Origin: an uncultured Lachnospiraceae bacterium
GTDB taxonomy: Bacteria > Bacillota > Clostridia > Lachnospirales > Lachnospiraceae
Assembly: GCA_910588875.1 (NCBI GenBank)
Contig: CAJURT010000004.1
Coordinates: 74,952-138,951, forward strand
Length of the DNA: 64,000 nt
Direction: 5' to 3'
The notes beneath the pieces were generated by a model that was not told where the DNA came from, searched no databases, and worked only from the letters and a program-made list of their open reading frames with translations. Shown piece by piece: positions 43,637 through 52,977 of the stretch. Position numbers and translations under genes: made by a program. How positions within the stretch are numbered: position 1 is the stretch's first letter; each line of letters begins with the position of its first letter.

Positions 43637-44602
43637 ATGGTAAATGATAAACGGAAAGTGGTTCTGGTGGGCACCGGGATGGTGGGTATGAGTTATGCTT
43701 ACGCACTTCTTAACCAGAATGCCTGCGATGAACTGGTGCTCATTGACTTAAATAAAAAACGGGCAGAAGGAGAGGCCATGGACTTAAACCACGGGCTTGC
43801 CTTCTCTGGCGCCAACATGAAAATCTCCTCCGGGGAATATGTGGACTGCAAGGATGCGGACATTGTTGCCGTCTGCGCAGGAGTGGCCCAGCAGCCGGGG
43901 GAAACCAGGCTGGCGCTCCTGAAACGGAATGCCAAGGTGTTCCGCTCCATTGTGGATCCGGTAACCGCTTCCGGCTTTGACGGAATCTTTCTTGTAGCCA
44001 CCAATCCGGTAGATATCATGACAAGGATCACCTACATGCTGTCCGGCTTTAACCCCAAAAAAGTCCTGGGCACCGGCACGGCCCTTGACACGGCCAGGCT
44101 GCGCTACCTCCTTGGAGAATACCTGAGGGTGGATCCGAGGAATGTCCACGCCTATGTGATGGGGGAACACGGTGACAGTGAGTTTGTTCCCTGGAGCCAG
44201 GCCCAGGTAGCCACCAAATCTATCCTGGAATTATGCGCGGAAAATCCGGAGATTGACCGGGAACAGTTAAAATGCATTGAGCAGGACGTCCAGGAAGCCG
44301 CCTATAAAATCATTGAGGCCAAAAATGCCACCTATTACGGCATCGGCATGGCCATGGCCCGCATCACCCGGGCAATTCTAGGAGATGAGAACAGCGTACT
44401 CACGGTCTCTGCCATGCTCAAGGGAGAGTATGGGCAAACGGATGTGTTCGCCGGAGTTCCCTGCATCATCAACAAAAACGGCGTCCAGCGGGTACTGAAA
44501 TTATCCCTTTCCCAGGAGGAAGCCGGCCGGCTTGGGGAATCCTGCCAGGTACTGAGGGACTGCTTCCAGGAACTAAGCAGAGAGGAACAGGATGACTGCT
44601 GA
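43637..44602 (+). CDS. ldh: L-lactate dehydrogenase
   Basis: Reduces pyruvate to L-lactate and regenerates NAD+, about 321 residues. The nucleotide-binding VGTGMVGMSYAYAL, active-site MGEHGDSEFVPWS and NPVDIMTRITY are intact. Three ATG codons follow one another; GAGGG is best spaced from the third. A long frame extends upstream over the divergent FRG promoter but has no coding character. It is the only plus-strand gene in the defence-gene region, divergent from the FRG gene and convergent with yaaA. Confidence 0.94.
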   Translation: MVNDKRKVVLVGTGMVGMSYAYALLNQNACDELVLIDLNKKRAEGEAMDLNHGLAFSGANMKISSGEYVDCKDADIVAVCAGVAQQPGETRLALLKRNAKVFRSIVDPVTASGFDGIFLVATNPVDIMTRITYMLSGFNPKKVLGTGTALDTARLRYLLGEYLRVDPRNVHAYVMGEHGDSEFVPWSQAQVATKSILELCAENPEIDREQLKCIEQDVQEAAYKIIEAKNATYYGIGMAMARITRAILGDENSVLTVSAMLKGEYGQTDVFAGVPCIINKNGVQRVLKLSLSQEEAGRLGESCQVLRDCFQELSREEQDDC

Positions 44603-44628
44603 GGGATGGTATGGGCTTCCATCCCTCA
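44600..44628. terminator. Hairpin between ldh and yaaA
   Basis: TGAGGGATGG and CCATCCCTCA are a perfect 10-bp inverted repeat with a 9-nt loop in the short gap between two convergent genes; the ldh stop lies in one arm. No U tract follows, so it is only a probable terminator. Confidence 0.4.
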
Positions 44629-44630
44629 TC

Positions 44631-45395
44631 CTATCCGGCCAGGAACACATACCGGTCTTCTCCGGACAATTCTTTCGAGTAGGCGAACCCCAGTTGGCAA
44701 AAATCCTTTAATCCTCTGGGATCTGTGATCCCCTGTTCCGCCAAATACCTCACCATCTCCCCCCGGGCCATCTTCGCCAGGGTTCCTTTCTGTATCACCT
44801 TCCCTCCGATCACCTGGCCAAACTCCACAGTGATAAATCTATCCTCCCCGGTGACGTATTTCTCAATACACCGGGAGTACTCTTTCGAAGCCAGGTTGAT
44901 AACCACCCTATCCCCCTTTGGCTGTCTCTTATTTCGTGCACGCAGGCCTTCATATAACCTGCCTCCCCAAAAATCGTACAAGTCCCTGCACCCCTGCACG
45001 GAAAGCTTAGCCTGCATCTCCAGCCGGTAAGGCACCACCCCGTCAAAAGCCCTCAAAAGGCCGTAGAATCCCGATAAGATACAAAGATGGCGTGCCAGAT
45101 AGGAAAGGGCATCCCTGGTGAGCACTTTGGGGGCTAAGTGCTGGTACTGCAGCCCTTCATATGCAATCACCGCTGGCGTCAGAGTTTTCTCCAGATCCAT
45201 TGACTGAAACCGGTCATAATTCAGCCTGGCAAGTTTGTCATTGCATTTCCACAAAGTCTTTGCCTCCGTCAGCGGCAAAGACTTCACTGCCTCCATCAGT
45301 ACCCTGGTATCCTCCATAAACCCCGGCAGGCCGCCGATGCCGAAGGAATCCGTATCTACGTTCATCTTCTTGGCTGGCGAAATAATCACCATCAT
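44631..45395 (-). CDS. yaaA: Peroxide stress protein YaaA
   Basis: 254 residues with the family start MVIISPAKKMNVDT, ILSGFYGLLRAFDGVVPYRL in the middle and GLKDFCQLGFAYSKELS near the end. In E. coli YaaA limits free iron and DNA damage under peroxide stress. Stands in a small gap downstream of the HNH nuclease gene (18 nt), possibly co-transcribed with it. Two start ATGs lie side by side. Confidence 0.93.
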   Translation of the reverse strand: MMVIISPAKKMNVDTDSFGIGGLPGFMEDTRVLMEAVKSLPLTEAKTLWKCNDKLARLNYDRFQSMDLEKTLTPAVIAYEGLQYQHLAPKVLTRDALSYLARHLCILSGFYGLLRAFDGVVPYRLEMQAKLSVQGCRDLYDFWGGRLYEGLRARNKRQPKGDRVVINLASKEYSRCIEKYVTGEDRFITVEFGQVIGGKVIQKGTLAKMARGEMVRYLAEQGITDPRGLKDFCQLGFAYSKELSGEDRYVFLAG

Positions 45396-45412
45396 ATCCC
45401 TGGTATCCTTTC

Positions 45413-46075
45413 CTATCTTTCTGTTATGAGATTTTCCAAGCCCGGATAATCTCCCAAATGTTGTTTTACATAATTTCTCTTAAATGCTGCAAATTGACTT
45501 GAACGGCTTAACATCTCATTTAGACTTCTTTTATAACGCTGTGTCTCAGGATTATCTTTATACTTTTTCAATGTTTTAAAAAAAATGCCCATCGTTTCCG
45601 CTAATTTCTTGATTCGATACTGACATGCTGCCTCACGAATCCCGGTATTCCTTAATTCAAAACAAGTCTGAATCAAATCTGCCGTCATTTGTACCGTCTC
45701 ATCCTGCGATTTACTATGTATCTCAACATGTCCATCCAGAAATATATGATCCATGACCTCCTCTGGATCTGCTGCACAGCAATCCAATATTTTATCATCA
45801 TATTTTGATGCAGATTTTATCCGATTGCAATGCCTGCATGAATAAAATAAATTATTCCAGTCAAAAACCAGTTCTTTTCTTTTTCGGTTATAATGAGGCT
45901 TCAAATGCTCAACTTCCGGGTCAGACAGATGTTTCAATTCACATATATAGCATTTGTCATGGGAATCTTCTTTTAATTGCCTGACAACATCTGTCCCAGA
46001 ATAGCTGCCATAAGATTTCTGAGATTCCACCCTTAAAGACGCCGGCGGAGTCAACGTTCTTTCTATCTTAACCAT
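45413..46075 (-). CDS. ptuB: HNH endonuclease, PtuB-like (Septu-type)
   Basis: 220 residues. The HNH nuclease core is CYICELKHLSDPEVEHLKPH followed by WNNLFYSCRHCNRIKSASKY, with two Cys pairs for structural zinc. This is the form of the HNH protein found with SMC-like ATPases in Septu and some retron systems (TIGR02646-like). It follows the ATPase gene by 6 nt, so the two are translated together. Inferred role: DNA cleavage during phage response. Confidence 0.78.
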   Translation of the reverse strand: MVKIERTLTPPASLRVESQKSYGSYSGTDVVRQLKEDSHDKCYICELKHLSDPEVEHLKPHYNRKRKELVFDWNNLFYSCRHCNRIKSASKYDDKILDCCAADPEEVMDHIFLDGHVEIHSKSQDETVQMTADLIQTCFELRNTGIREAACQYRIKKLAETMGIFFKTLKKYKDNPETQRYKRSLNEMLSRSSQFAAFKRNYVKQHLGDYPGLENLITER

Positions 46076-46081
46076 ACCGCC

Positions 46082-47332
46082 TTACCCCCTATTCGCAAAC
46101 TCCAGTTTTAACCGATTGTACTCAGCCGTAAACTCCGCTGCAAGGTAATCAGGTATCTCGTCCAAATAATATTCCAGGCTGTCGATTTCCGCATATTCTG
46201 CATCTGTCAATTCCTTTTTGTTAACCAGGTTCACATACCGTTCATATTTCTCTCTCAATTCATCTGAAAGTCGGTCTGCTCCAAAATACCCTTCTACAAT
46301 TCCTTCATAAGGAAGTTTTTGCATTCCCTCTTTCACCAAAATATTTTTTTCTAAATCATAGATAACTGCATTTTCCAAAGAGTTTAATACAAATGGCGAA
46401 TGTGTGGTAATAATAAACTGCAAATTCGGGAACAGTTTCGTTAGCATCGGCAATATTCTTTTCTGGAGTTCCAGGTGCAAATGAGTTTCGATTTCATCAA
46501 TCAGCACAATCCCTTCCGTATCAAAGCCATCTCGTAATCTCGCCTGAGCCTCCATACGCATAATTAAATCATTTACAATGTCCAGGACAGCCGCATACCC
46601 GCTGGACAGCGTGTTAAAATCGAAAGCCTCATGTCCGGCCTCCCTGATGGTAAATTGAAATGACGTGACATCGAATTCTAAAGATAGAGTAGGGTCAGAA
46701 AAAATCTCTTTCAGCATTTCTTCCAGACGATTAAACCATCTGTCAATCTTTTCCACAGTATTGCCGTTTAACTGCTGCTCTTTTGCAAAGGCTTTTGTTG
46801 CTTTTAAATCCACCAAATATTTTGCCAGCTTACTCCCAGGCTTTTCCTCCAACCCATAGTATGGTTTCAAATTAACCTTTTCAATACTGTGATAAGTTTC
46901 CACCTGAAACTCCCGTTTATCTCCATAGTATGCCAGCAAAAACTGCCCGTTTTTATATTTTTCCCTCAGTTCGCTGTAAGAACGGCATGAAGAAACTGCC
47001 CCGCTTTCCCAATGCTGAAGCTTTCGGGCAAACATATCCATACTTTTTTTATGGTTTTCTTTTTCGTGTCGCCCCTTTTCATCCTCACCAGACTTATCCC
47101 GCATCTCCTTGCAGAAATTATAAAGCCTTTTTGCTTCTCCATATGATTCATATTCATTAGAAACAATAAATTCTAAATGCTCTTTTAAGCTTTCCAGCGT
47201 ACTAGTCTTTCCGCTGCCGTTTTTTCCGGTTAAAATCAAATGTTTGCGTACCGTATCAGACAACGGAATCGTTATTCCATGTAAATGGCGTACAGACACA
47301 ATATCTAATTTTGTCAGAAAAATATTCCCCAT
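46082..47332 (-). CDS. ptuA: AAA/SMC-like ATPase, PtuA-like (Septu-type)
   Basis: About 416 residues. Walker A GKNGSGKTSTLE near residue 35, a helical insertion, LSSGYAAVLDIVNDLI as the ABC-type signature region, Walker B GIVLIDEIETHLHLELQ and an H-loop ITTHSPFVLNSL, with an acidic C-terminus. Septu PtuA proteins are typically longer, so this is a compact one. The start has GGAGG 8 nt upstream and its own promoter. The pair ATPase plus HNH is the Septu layout; a retron reverse transcriptase is not seen. Confidence 0.78.
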   Translation of the reverse strand: MGNIFLTKLDIVSVRHLHGITIPLSDTVRKHLILTGKNGSGKTSTLESLKEHLEFIVSNEYESYGEAKRLYNFCKEMRDKSGEDEKGRHEKENHKKSMDMFARKLQHWESGAVSSCRSYSELREKYKNGQFLLAYYGDKREFQVETYHSIEKVNLKPYYGLEEKPGSKLAKYLVDLKATKAFAKEQQLNGNTVEKIDRWFNRLEEMLKEIFSDPTLSLEFDVTSFQFTIREAGHEAFDFNTLSSGYAAVLDIVNDLIMRMEAQARLRDGFDTEGIVLIDEIETHLHLELQKRILPMLTKLFPNLQFIITTHSPFVLNSLENAVIYDLEKNILVKEGMQKLPYEGIVEGYFGADRLSDELREKYERYVNLVNKKELTDAEYAEIDSLEYYLDEIPDYLAAEFTAEYNRLKLEFANRG

Positions 47333-47414
47333 TCCTACTTCCTCCAGCATTTTCAGTGGTTTTTCTTTCTGGTATTATGTACCAATGGCCCTTCAACAAT
47401 ACCTCCGTACCATC

Positions 47415-47443
47415 AGTATATCATTTTTTATTTTCCCATACAA
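47415..47443 (-). promoter_or_regulatory. Sigma-A promoter of the Septu-like pair
   Basis: TTGTAT, 17-nt spacer, TATACT on the minus strand, about 80 nt before ptuA and immediately after the jetD stop. Confidence 0.7.
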
Positions 47444-47451
47444 TATCTCCG

Positions 47452-48831
47452 TCAGTTTCGCATATCCTGCGACATCTCCCTGATCAGCATTTCCTGATAC
47501 CCCGCCCTCTTCCACTCACGTATCTTCTCTGCCGTCCTTTTTAGTATGGGATGCGTCAGATTCTTCATCATCTCTATCCTTCGCTGTGATACCTGCTCCT
47601 GGGACAAAGCCTTCTCATAATCCTTTGGACTCATCCTCCAGATATGAACCCTTCCGGGAAAGCTTAAAGTAATCCTCTGTGCAATGTCAAGCCCTTCCGG
47701 GTCCATATCCCCGGCATACCAAAAAGAAATCCTTTCACAGCCTTCACACAAAAGCTCCATCAACCTGTAGGCGGCAGTTCTCGGCTGTCCGGAAGTACAC
47801 AAAAGAGTGATCGGATAACCGGCAAGCCGCTGGATTAGTTCGCTGAAAACCATTTCATTTTCCACAATATAGATTTTCTCGGATTCTCCAAAAGCACTCT
47901 TTGCATGTACCAGATTCGCCAAAGAGATAATGCACGCCTCCCTCCTTCGCCAGTAACCCTCATAAGCCGGATGCAGTCCCTCATCCGTCATCAGATGAAT
48001 ACCAAATGCAGCCACTGTGCTGGACAGTTCATCAACCCATATTCCGTTCTTCTCATACAGCTCTTTCCACTGTCTGGCATTCTCCGGAAATGAACTTCCG
48101 TCACGCCGGCACAGAACATAAGACAGGAGAGTTCCCGCAGCAGTCTGACGATCCAGGGCGTGGGGATTTCCCGTAGTTTCTGCCGCCAAGACAGCCAGCC
48201 GGACTCCCTTCCACCTGTATCCCTTCGCCCCTTCCTGCCCTGGCAGGAACTGGCATGTTTCCAGACACCGGGCAATCTCCCGAATTCGTTCCTTTGCGGA
48301 TTCGGGAGACTTCTGGTACTCTTTCATCACGACACCATACCCCTGGCTTTTCTGTTCCCGCATCTCGCGAATCCAGCTTATGATCTCCCCACTGACATCT
48401 TTCTCTGCTGCCTTGTCCTCACCACACCCTTCTGCCCCTAACTGCCCTTTCCCTTCCGTCCCCCTGATCTCACCCTCCAGTTCCTCCCAAAACCTTTCCT
48501 CCCTGTTCTTTTTCTGCTGCCTTCGCTCCTGGTTTCCCACCATAGGCTCCCCAAAATATTCCTCCAAAAGCTCCTTTAACGACACCTGCCCATACCTGGT
48601 TTCCCCAAGAGCCTTCTCAAATTCCGGAAGAGAAAAAGCGATCCCCCCTTGTTCCATAGCCCTGCCCAAAAACCGTTCCAGGGCCTTTCTCTCTTCCCCC
48701 GTTGCATTAGCCATGGTTACCCTGCCGGCTGTCCGCCCCAGGCTCTCCCATTTTTTCCGCATTTCTTTAAAAATCCGCCTATACTCCGGCTGACTCTTAA
48801 AATACAGCCCGCATTCTTCCCTACTGCTCAT
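47452..48831 (-). CDS. jetD: Wadjet JetD (DUF2399/TIGR02679-type, Toprim nuclease)
   Basis: About 459 residues. The C-terminal third carries Toprim-like elements: YIVENEMVFSELIQ (Glu) and WYAGDMDPEGLDIA (Asp-x-Asp). In Wadjet, JetD is the nuclease that cuts circular DNA after the JetABC SMC complex extrudes loops. The reading frame is open throughout. The start MSSREECG overlaps the jetC stop by 11 nt with AGAGG 7 nt upstream; an ATG five codons earlier is less likely. With jetB and jetC broken it is probably non-functional in its usual role. Confidence 0.82.
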   Translation of the reverse strand: MSSREECGLYFKSQPEYRRIFKEMRKKWESLGRTAGRVTMANATGEERKALERFLGRAMEQGGIAFSLPEFEKALGETRYGQVSLKELLEEYFGEPMVGNQERRQQKKNREERFWEELEGEIRGTEGKGQLGAEGCGEDKAAEKDVSGEIISWIREMREQKSQGYGVVMKEYQKSPESAKERIREIARCLETCQFLPGQEGAKGYRWKGVRLAVLAAETTGNPHALDRQTAAGTLLSYVLCRRDGSSFPENARQWKELYEKNGIWVDELSSTVAAFGIHLMTDEGLHPAYEGYWRRREACIISLANLVHAKSAFGESEKIYIVENEMVFSELIQRLAGYPITLLCTSGQPRTAAYRLMELLCEGCERISFWYAGDMDPEGLDIAQRITLSFPGRVHIWRMSPKDYEKALSQEQVSQRRIEMMKNLTHPILKRTAEKIREWKRAGYQEMLIREMSQDMRN

Positions 48832-51800
48832 CCAATATCCTCTCATGTCCGTTCCAGGTATAGTGAATCACCGTTACGGTCCGGGCATCCGCCGGACGGT
48901 AAAGTTCAGAAATCCGAAGAGCCGGCACCGTCTCATAGCATCCCCAGATCGCCTGAGAATTCATAATATAATCAAAATCCAGGGTGTCCACCAGCTTAAA
49001 CATACTGCTGATATTCTTGTCGTCAACACCGGCAAATGCCTCATCAAGAGCCATCATTCTGGGAAAATCCTGTTTTGATGATTTTTGATACTGGGCATTG
49101 ACAGCCGCAAACAGCGGGACATACATAGCCATGGCCTTCTCACCTCCGCTGAACTTGTTAAAGGCTCCGTTGGTCAAAGGCTTTTTCTCCCCCTGATTCC
49201 GGTAGTAAAACATCCGAAACTCAAACCATTTCCGATAATCCAGGGCATCCCGAACCATATCAATATAATTGACCGTCATACCGTTCTCTTCCAGTTTTGC
49301 CTTCTCCGCCTGGACTTTGCTTCGGAAATGACGCGCCACCCGCTCCACATCCTCAGAAGTCAAGAGAGCCTGATCCTCAGGGACTTTGTTCCCCGTTCCA
49401 GTACCAGCTTTAAATCAAGTTCTTCCTCAAAATAACCGCGAAACTCCGTTTCCCTGCCGATCTCCCAGGACAGGTTCGCTCTCGACTCCTCCAGCCTTTT
49501 TGCCCCCGACTCCTTCTGATCCTGAAGAACAGCCAGCCGTTTATCCCATTCCTTTAAGCTTTGTTCCAGCTTTTCTCTCTCTGTCCGAAGGGTTTCAAGG
49601 CGTTGGGCAAGCTGACGGTTCTCTGGACGGTTTAAGAATTCCTCCGCCTTCCTGATAGCCAGCCCGATGATCTCCAGTTCCTTTTTCTTCCCGGAAATCT
49701 CATAGAGAGCCATATCCTGGCTGTCCTCATATTGAACCGCTTTCTCTTTTTCATTCATAAGCAGCGCCTTCTTGTGACTTAAATCCCGAAGGAACGAGCA
49801 TGTACTAAGCCAAAGTTCCAGATATTCCCCTGATGTCTCCTGTGCCTCCTCATAGACTCTTAAGGTTCTGCCGTAGGGAAGTTCCCTTCCCAGGCGGATC
49901 ACCTGCTGCAGACACCTTTCTTTTTCTGCCTTTAGGCTCTCCTCCTTTCGGCGGGCCTCCTTAAGCCTCTCCTGCTCCCGCTCCAGATGCCACCGGCATT
50001 CCTTCTCCTTATCCAGAATCTCATCCAAAGCCTCGCCGTCCGGCACCTGGGCAAGCTCCTGTTCCAGTATGTTCTGCCGATTGGACACACTTTTAAGTTC
50101 CCCCTCTACAGCCGCTTCCTTCTGCTTAAGAACTTCCAGTTCCTGCGACAAAAGATCAATCTGCTGTTCCAGCCTGTGTTTCCTCGTCAGATATCCGATA
50201 AAAGAAGCCTGCCCCCGTCTCATCCCTCATAGCCCTTAAAATATATTCCGCCTCAATTCTCAGATCAGCCGGCAGCCCCGGCGCCGGAACCAGCTTCTCA
50301 AAAAAAGTTCCCTTCTCAGATTCCGGGGCGCAGACCATCATATCCGCATATTCCGGAAACTCCTGCCGAACCCTGTCCCAGTGGCAGCGGCCCACTACCA
50401 GAGCATCCAAAAAGCCCGCCTCTGTAAGCTGCTCCTCCAAAATATTCTTTTCCGTCTCTGTAAGCTGCGGCGCAAACTCCATAGCCTGGTAAAAAGGGAT
50501 CCAGGAAATCCCCGCTTCTGTAAGTATCTGCCTGGAGCGAATACGCCCTGTTGCTCTCTCCGGTTCCCAGTCCTTCTGCTCCCGAAGGCTTTTCAGCTTC
50601 TCCTGCTTTTCCCTCTCTTCAGAAAAAAGGTTCTCCCTCTCCTGCTCTTTTTGAACCTTAAGCTTCAAAAGCAGACCCTGTCTGTCAGAGGCCCACTGCT
50701 CCCATCTCCTGCGAATCCCGCCTCTGTCCTTTGCGCCTTCATAAGCCAGAATCTGGGTTTCCAACTCTTTTAAAAACTTCTGATCCGGTATAAACTCCTG
50801 ATTCTTTTTCGGCAGTTCATACCATTCCTGAATCCAGAGATCTCTGGCCTGCTCTTTCCCCTCTTCCAGCTTTTCAAGTTCCGCCTCCCGCTTCACCGTT
50901 GCGGCCAGACAGCCGGCAGCCTCTGCTGCTGCCTGATCATACCGCCGCTCCACCTCTTCCTGCTCCTTAAAGGTCTTGATTCCCTCGGTAATCTTTCTAT
51001 TCCACTCCCGGATTTCCCTGGAAATATCATCGATTCCCTCTACCGCTTCTTCATCCATCTTCTCCACTGCCTGTCCGTGGAGTTTAAACTCCATGACTGC
51101 CTGAAGGCTCTCCATTTCCTTCCGGTTCTCCTCTACCTGGCCCCGAAGATCCTCCACGCCGCCCTCATACTCCCGTATCCTTCTGTCCGTCACCACCAGA
51201 TTTTCCCTGGCTTTCTCTGCCTCATCCTGCCATTTCTTCATCTCGCCTTCCAGTTTTTCCTTACGGTTACGGTGATCCATGAGCCGCCTGGTGACCTGAT
51301 CCAGATCCGTCTCCTTCAGACTGTCAAGTTCCACCTCAAGCAAAGTCTTCCTTTGCTCCCCCTCTTCTCTCAGCCTTTTCTTCTCCATCTCCTCCTGCCT
51401 CAGCTGCTCCAGCCTTGTCTCATCCTCCTCCAGCGCCTGTTTTAATGTTTCCGTTTTCTTGCTGGATTCCAGATACGCCCTGGCCTTTCGCCCCAGCATA
51501 AACTGATTATAGCAGGTATATTCCTTTTGAATATTCTGCGCATCCTTTTGCGCTGCTTTTAAATGATCCAGATTATTCTGAATGGCGTCCATTTTCTCCA
51601 TGGCATCTACCATGGCCCGAAGCTCCTCATCTGTCAGAGTCTGCAGAGACTCATTTAAAATGTCATAAACCTTTGTGGGCTTAAACTCCTTGGAAAGCTT
51701 GGGCGCCCGAACCTTTACCAGCAGGCGGATAAACTGCTCATACTGCTCCATTCTGCGGAATCCGAAAATATATTTGTTGACCATGGCCTTATACTCGCCG

Positions 51801-52231
51801 GGTGAGTCGGTAAAGGGCACCTCCGGCCCAAGAACCTTTTTTTAATCCTGCTTAGAATAGGGAAGCTTCTTGCTTCCCACCTCTTTATAAAGGTTCAAAT
51901 CATAGCCAATCCGCCTTCCGTCTGTCAGCACAAACCCCCAGAATGTCATAGGCGCTCCCCTTCTGGCCCTCTGCCCAATGCCTATGGTACGGTACTGACC
52001 CGAATCTCCTTTCTTAAATTCCAGAAAAAGATAGCCTGTAGACTCTTCCTGCTGTCCCTCCCCTAAAAAATAATACTCCATCTTCCGGTCGCTGGAACCA
52101 AAAGGATCCAGACGGCTCGGCGTCCTGTCCCCGTCCAGAATAAACGGAATAAAGTTCTGGGTCGTAATTGACTTTCCAGAGCCGTTCTGTCCCCGAAGCA
52201 AAAGCTTCCCGGGATATGCGAATCGTCTCAT
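48821..52231 (-). pseudogene. jetC: Wadjet JetC, SMC-like ATPase (TIGR02680-type), disrupted
   Basis: Remnant of the SMC/MukB-like subunit. Walker A RGQNGSGKS and RLDPFGSSDRKMEYYF are near the start; long coiled coils fill the middle; signature FSGGEKAMAMY and Walker B MMALDEAFAGVDD are near the end. The lesions are: about 27 N-terminal residues missing before PGKLLLRG; an in-frame TAA (51842-51844) where relatives read Leu (KQDLKK); one extra G in a G5 run (50212-50216) that shifts the frame; one missing G in a G4 run (49391-49394) that restores it. Removing or adding those G's gives DETGQASFIG and ERGNKVPEDQALL. Homopolymer sequencing error could explain two of these but not the stop or the deletion. 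Confidence 0.8.
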
Positions 52232-52977
52232 TCCTTTCCCGTTTCCATCTTCCCGCCTTTACATTCTCCCGAATCATACCCCCAAGCAGCAGGATTACCT
52301 CCGGAAGCTGCGCATCCTTTGGATGCAATTTCCCATAAGAGTCCTCATCCTCCAATACCCAGAAGGCAGCATTCTTATGAATATCCAGGCGTCCTCCAAA
52401 CTGTTCCTTCATATTTTTTTCTATCCACTGCCTCTGATTTTTCAGATACAGAGCATCCGCATCCTCCACCGTCTCCCAATACATGGCGGGACAGGCCGGT
52501 ATTTTCATACAGAACCTCCTGGCCCATCTCCTGACTTAAAAGCTGGCTGTTTCCCTCATAAACCCGGAGCATTCCCAGATTCTCCCCATACTGAAGAACC
52601 CGGACCAGAGATTTTCGCTGGGAAAAGGAATTCCAGTCCACCTCCATCCATTTTCTCAGCTGCATCCCCACATAATCAATGAGTTCAGACAAAAGAAACT
52701 GTTCCTGCTCTTCCTTGTCCTCCAAAAACATAAGAACAATACAGAGAATTACATAATCCCGTATCTCCTGAAACTCCTGAATCCCCATAAAGCTTTCTGC
52801 GTGGGCAGGTATTTTCTCCAGCTTAAGAAACTGCTCATGATTCAAAAGCTTCCATCCCAACTGCTCTCTGGCAAATTTCTGAAACCTGGGAATATCCCGC
52901 TTTACTTTATTGTACAGTTCCCTGTTCTGCTCACGGCAGATCCAGTACTGTTCCACCAATGGTGTAATCTCGCTCAT
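52210..52977 (-). pseudogene. jetB: Wadjet JetB (DUF2398/TIGR02678-type), frameshifted and truncated
   Basis: Remnant of the kleisin-associated subunit. The first about 160 codons (MSEITPLVEQYWICREQNRE to GQEVLYENTGLSR) are open; a one-base shift near 52493-52500 then moves the reading to MYWETVEDADALYLKN ... GGMIRENVKAGRWK. The last 100 or so residues of the family are missing: the frame runs straight into the jetC P-loop region at about 52205-52225, as if a deletion joined jetB to jetC. The start overlaps the jetA stop (TAAATG). Confidence 0.75.

Noticed and set aside
45413..47332. Retron with Septu-type effectors
   Set aside because: No reverse transcriptase or msr/msd-like RNA region is visible next to the ATPase and HNH genes.
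48821..52231. Programmed ribosomal frameshifting as an explanation for jetC
   Set aside because: It would need two opposite shifts plus readthrough of a stop, and the gene start is also missing; decay is simpler. Phase variation at the G runs is kept as a separate possibility.
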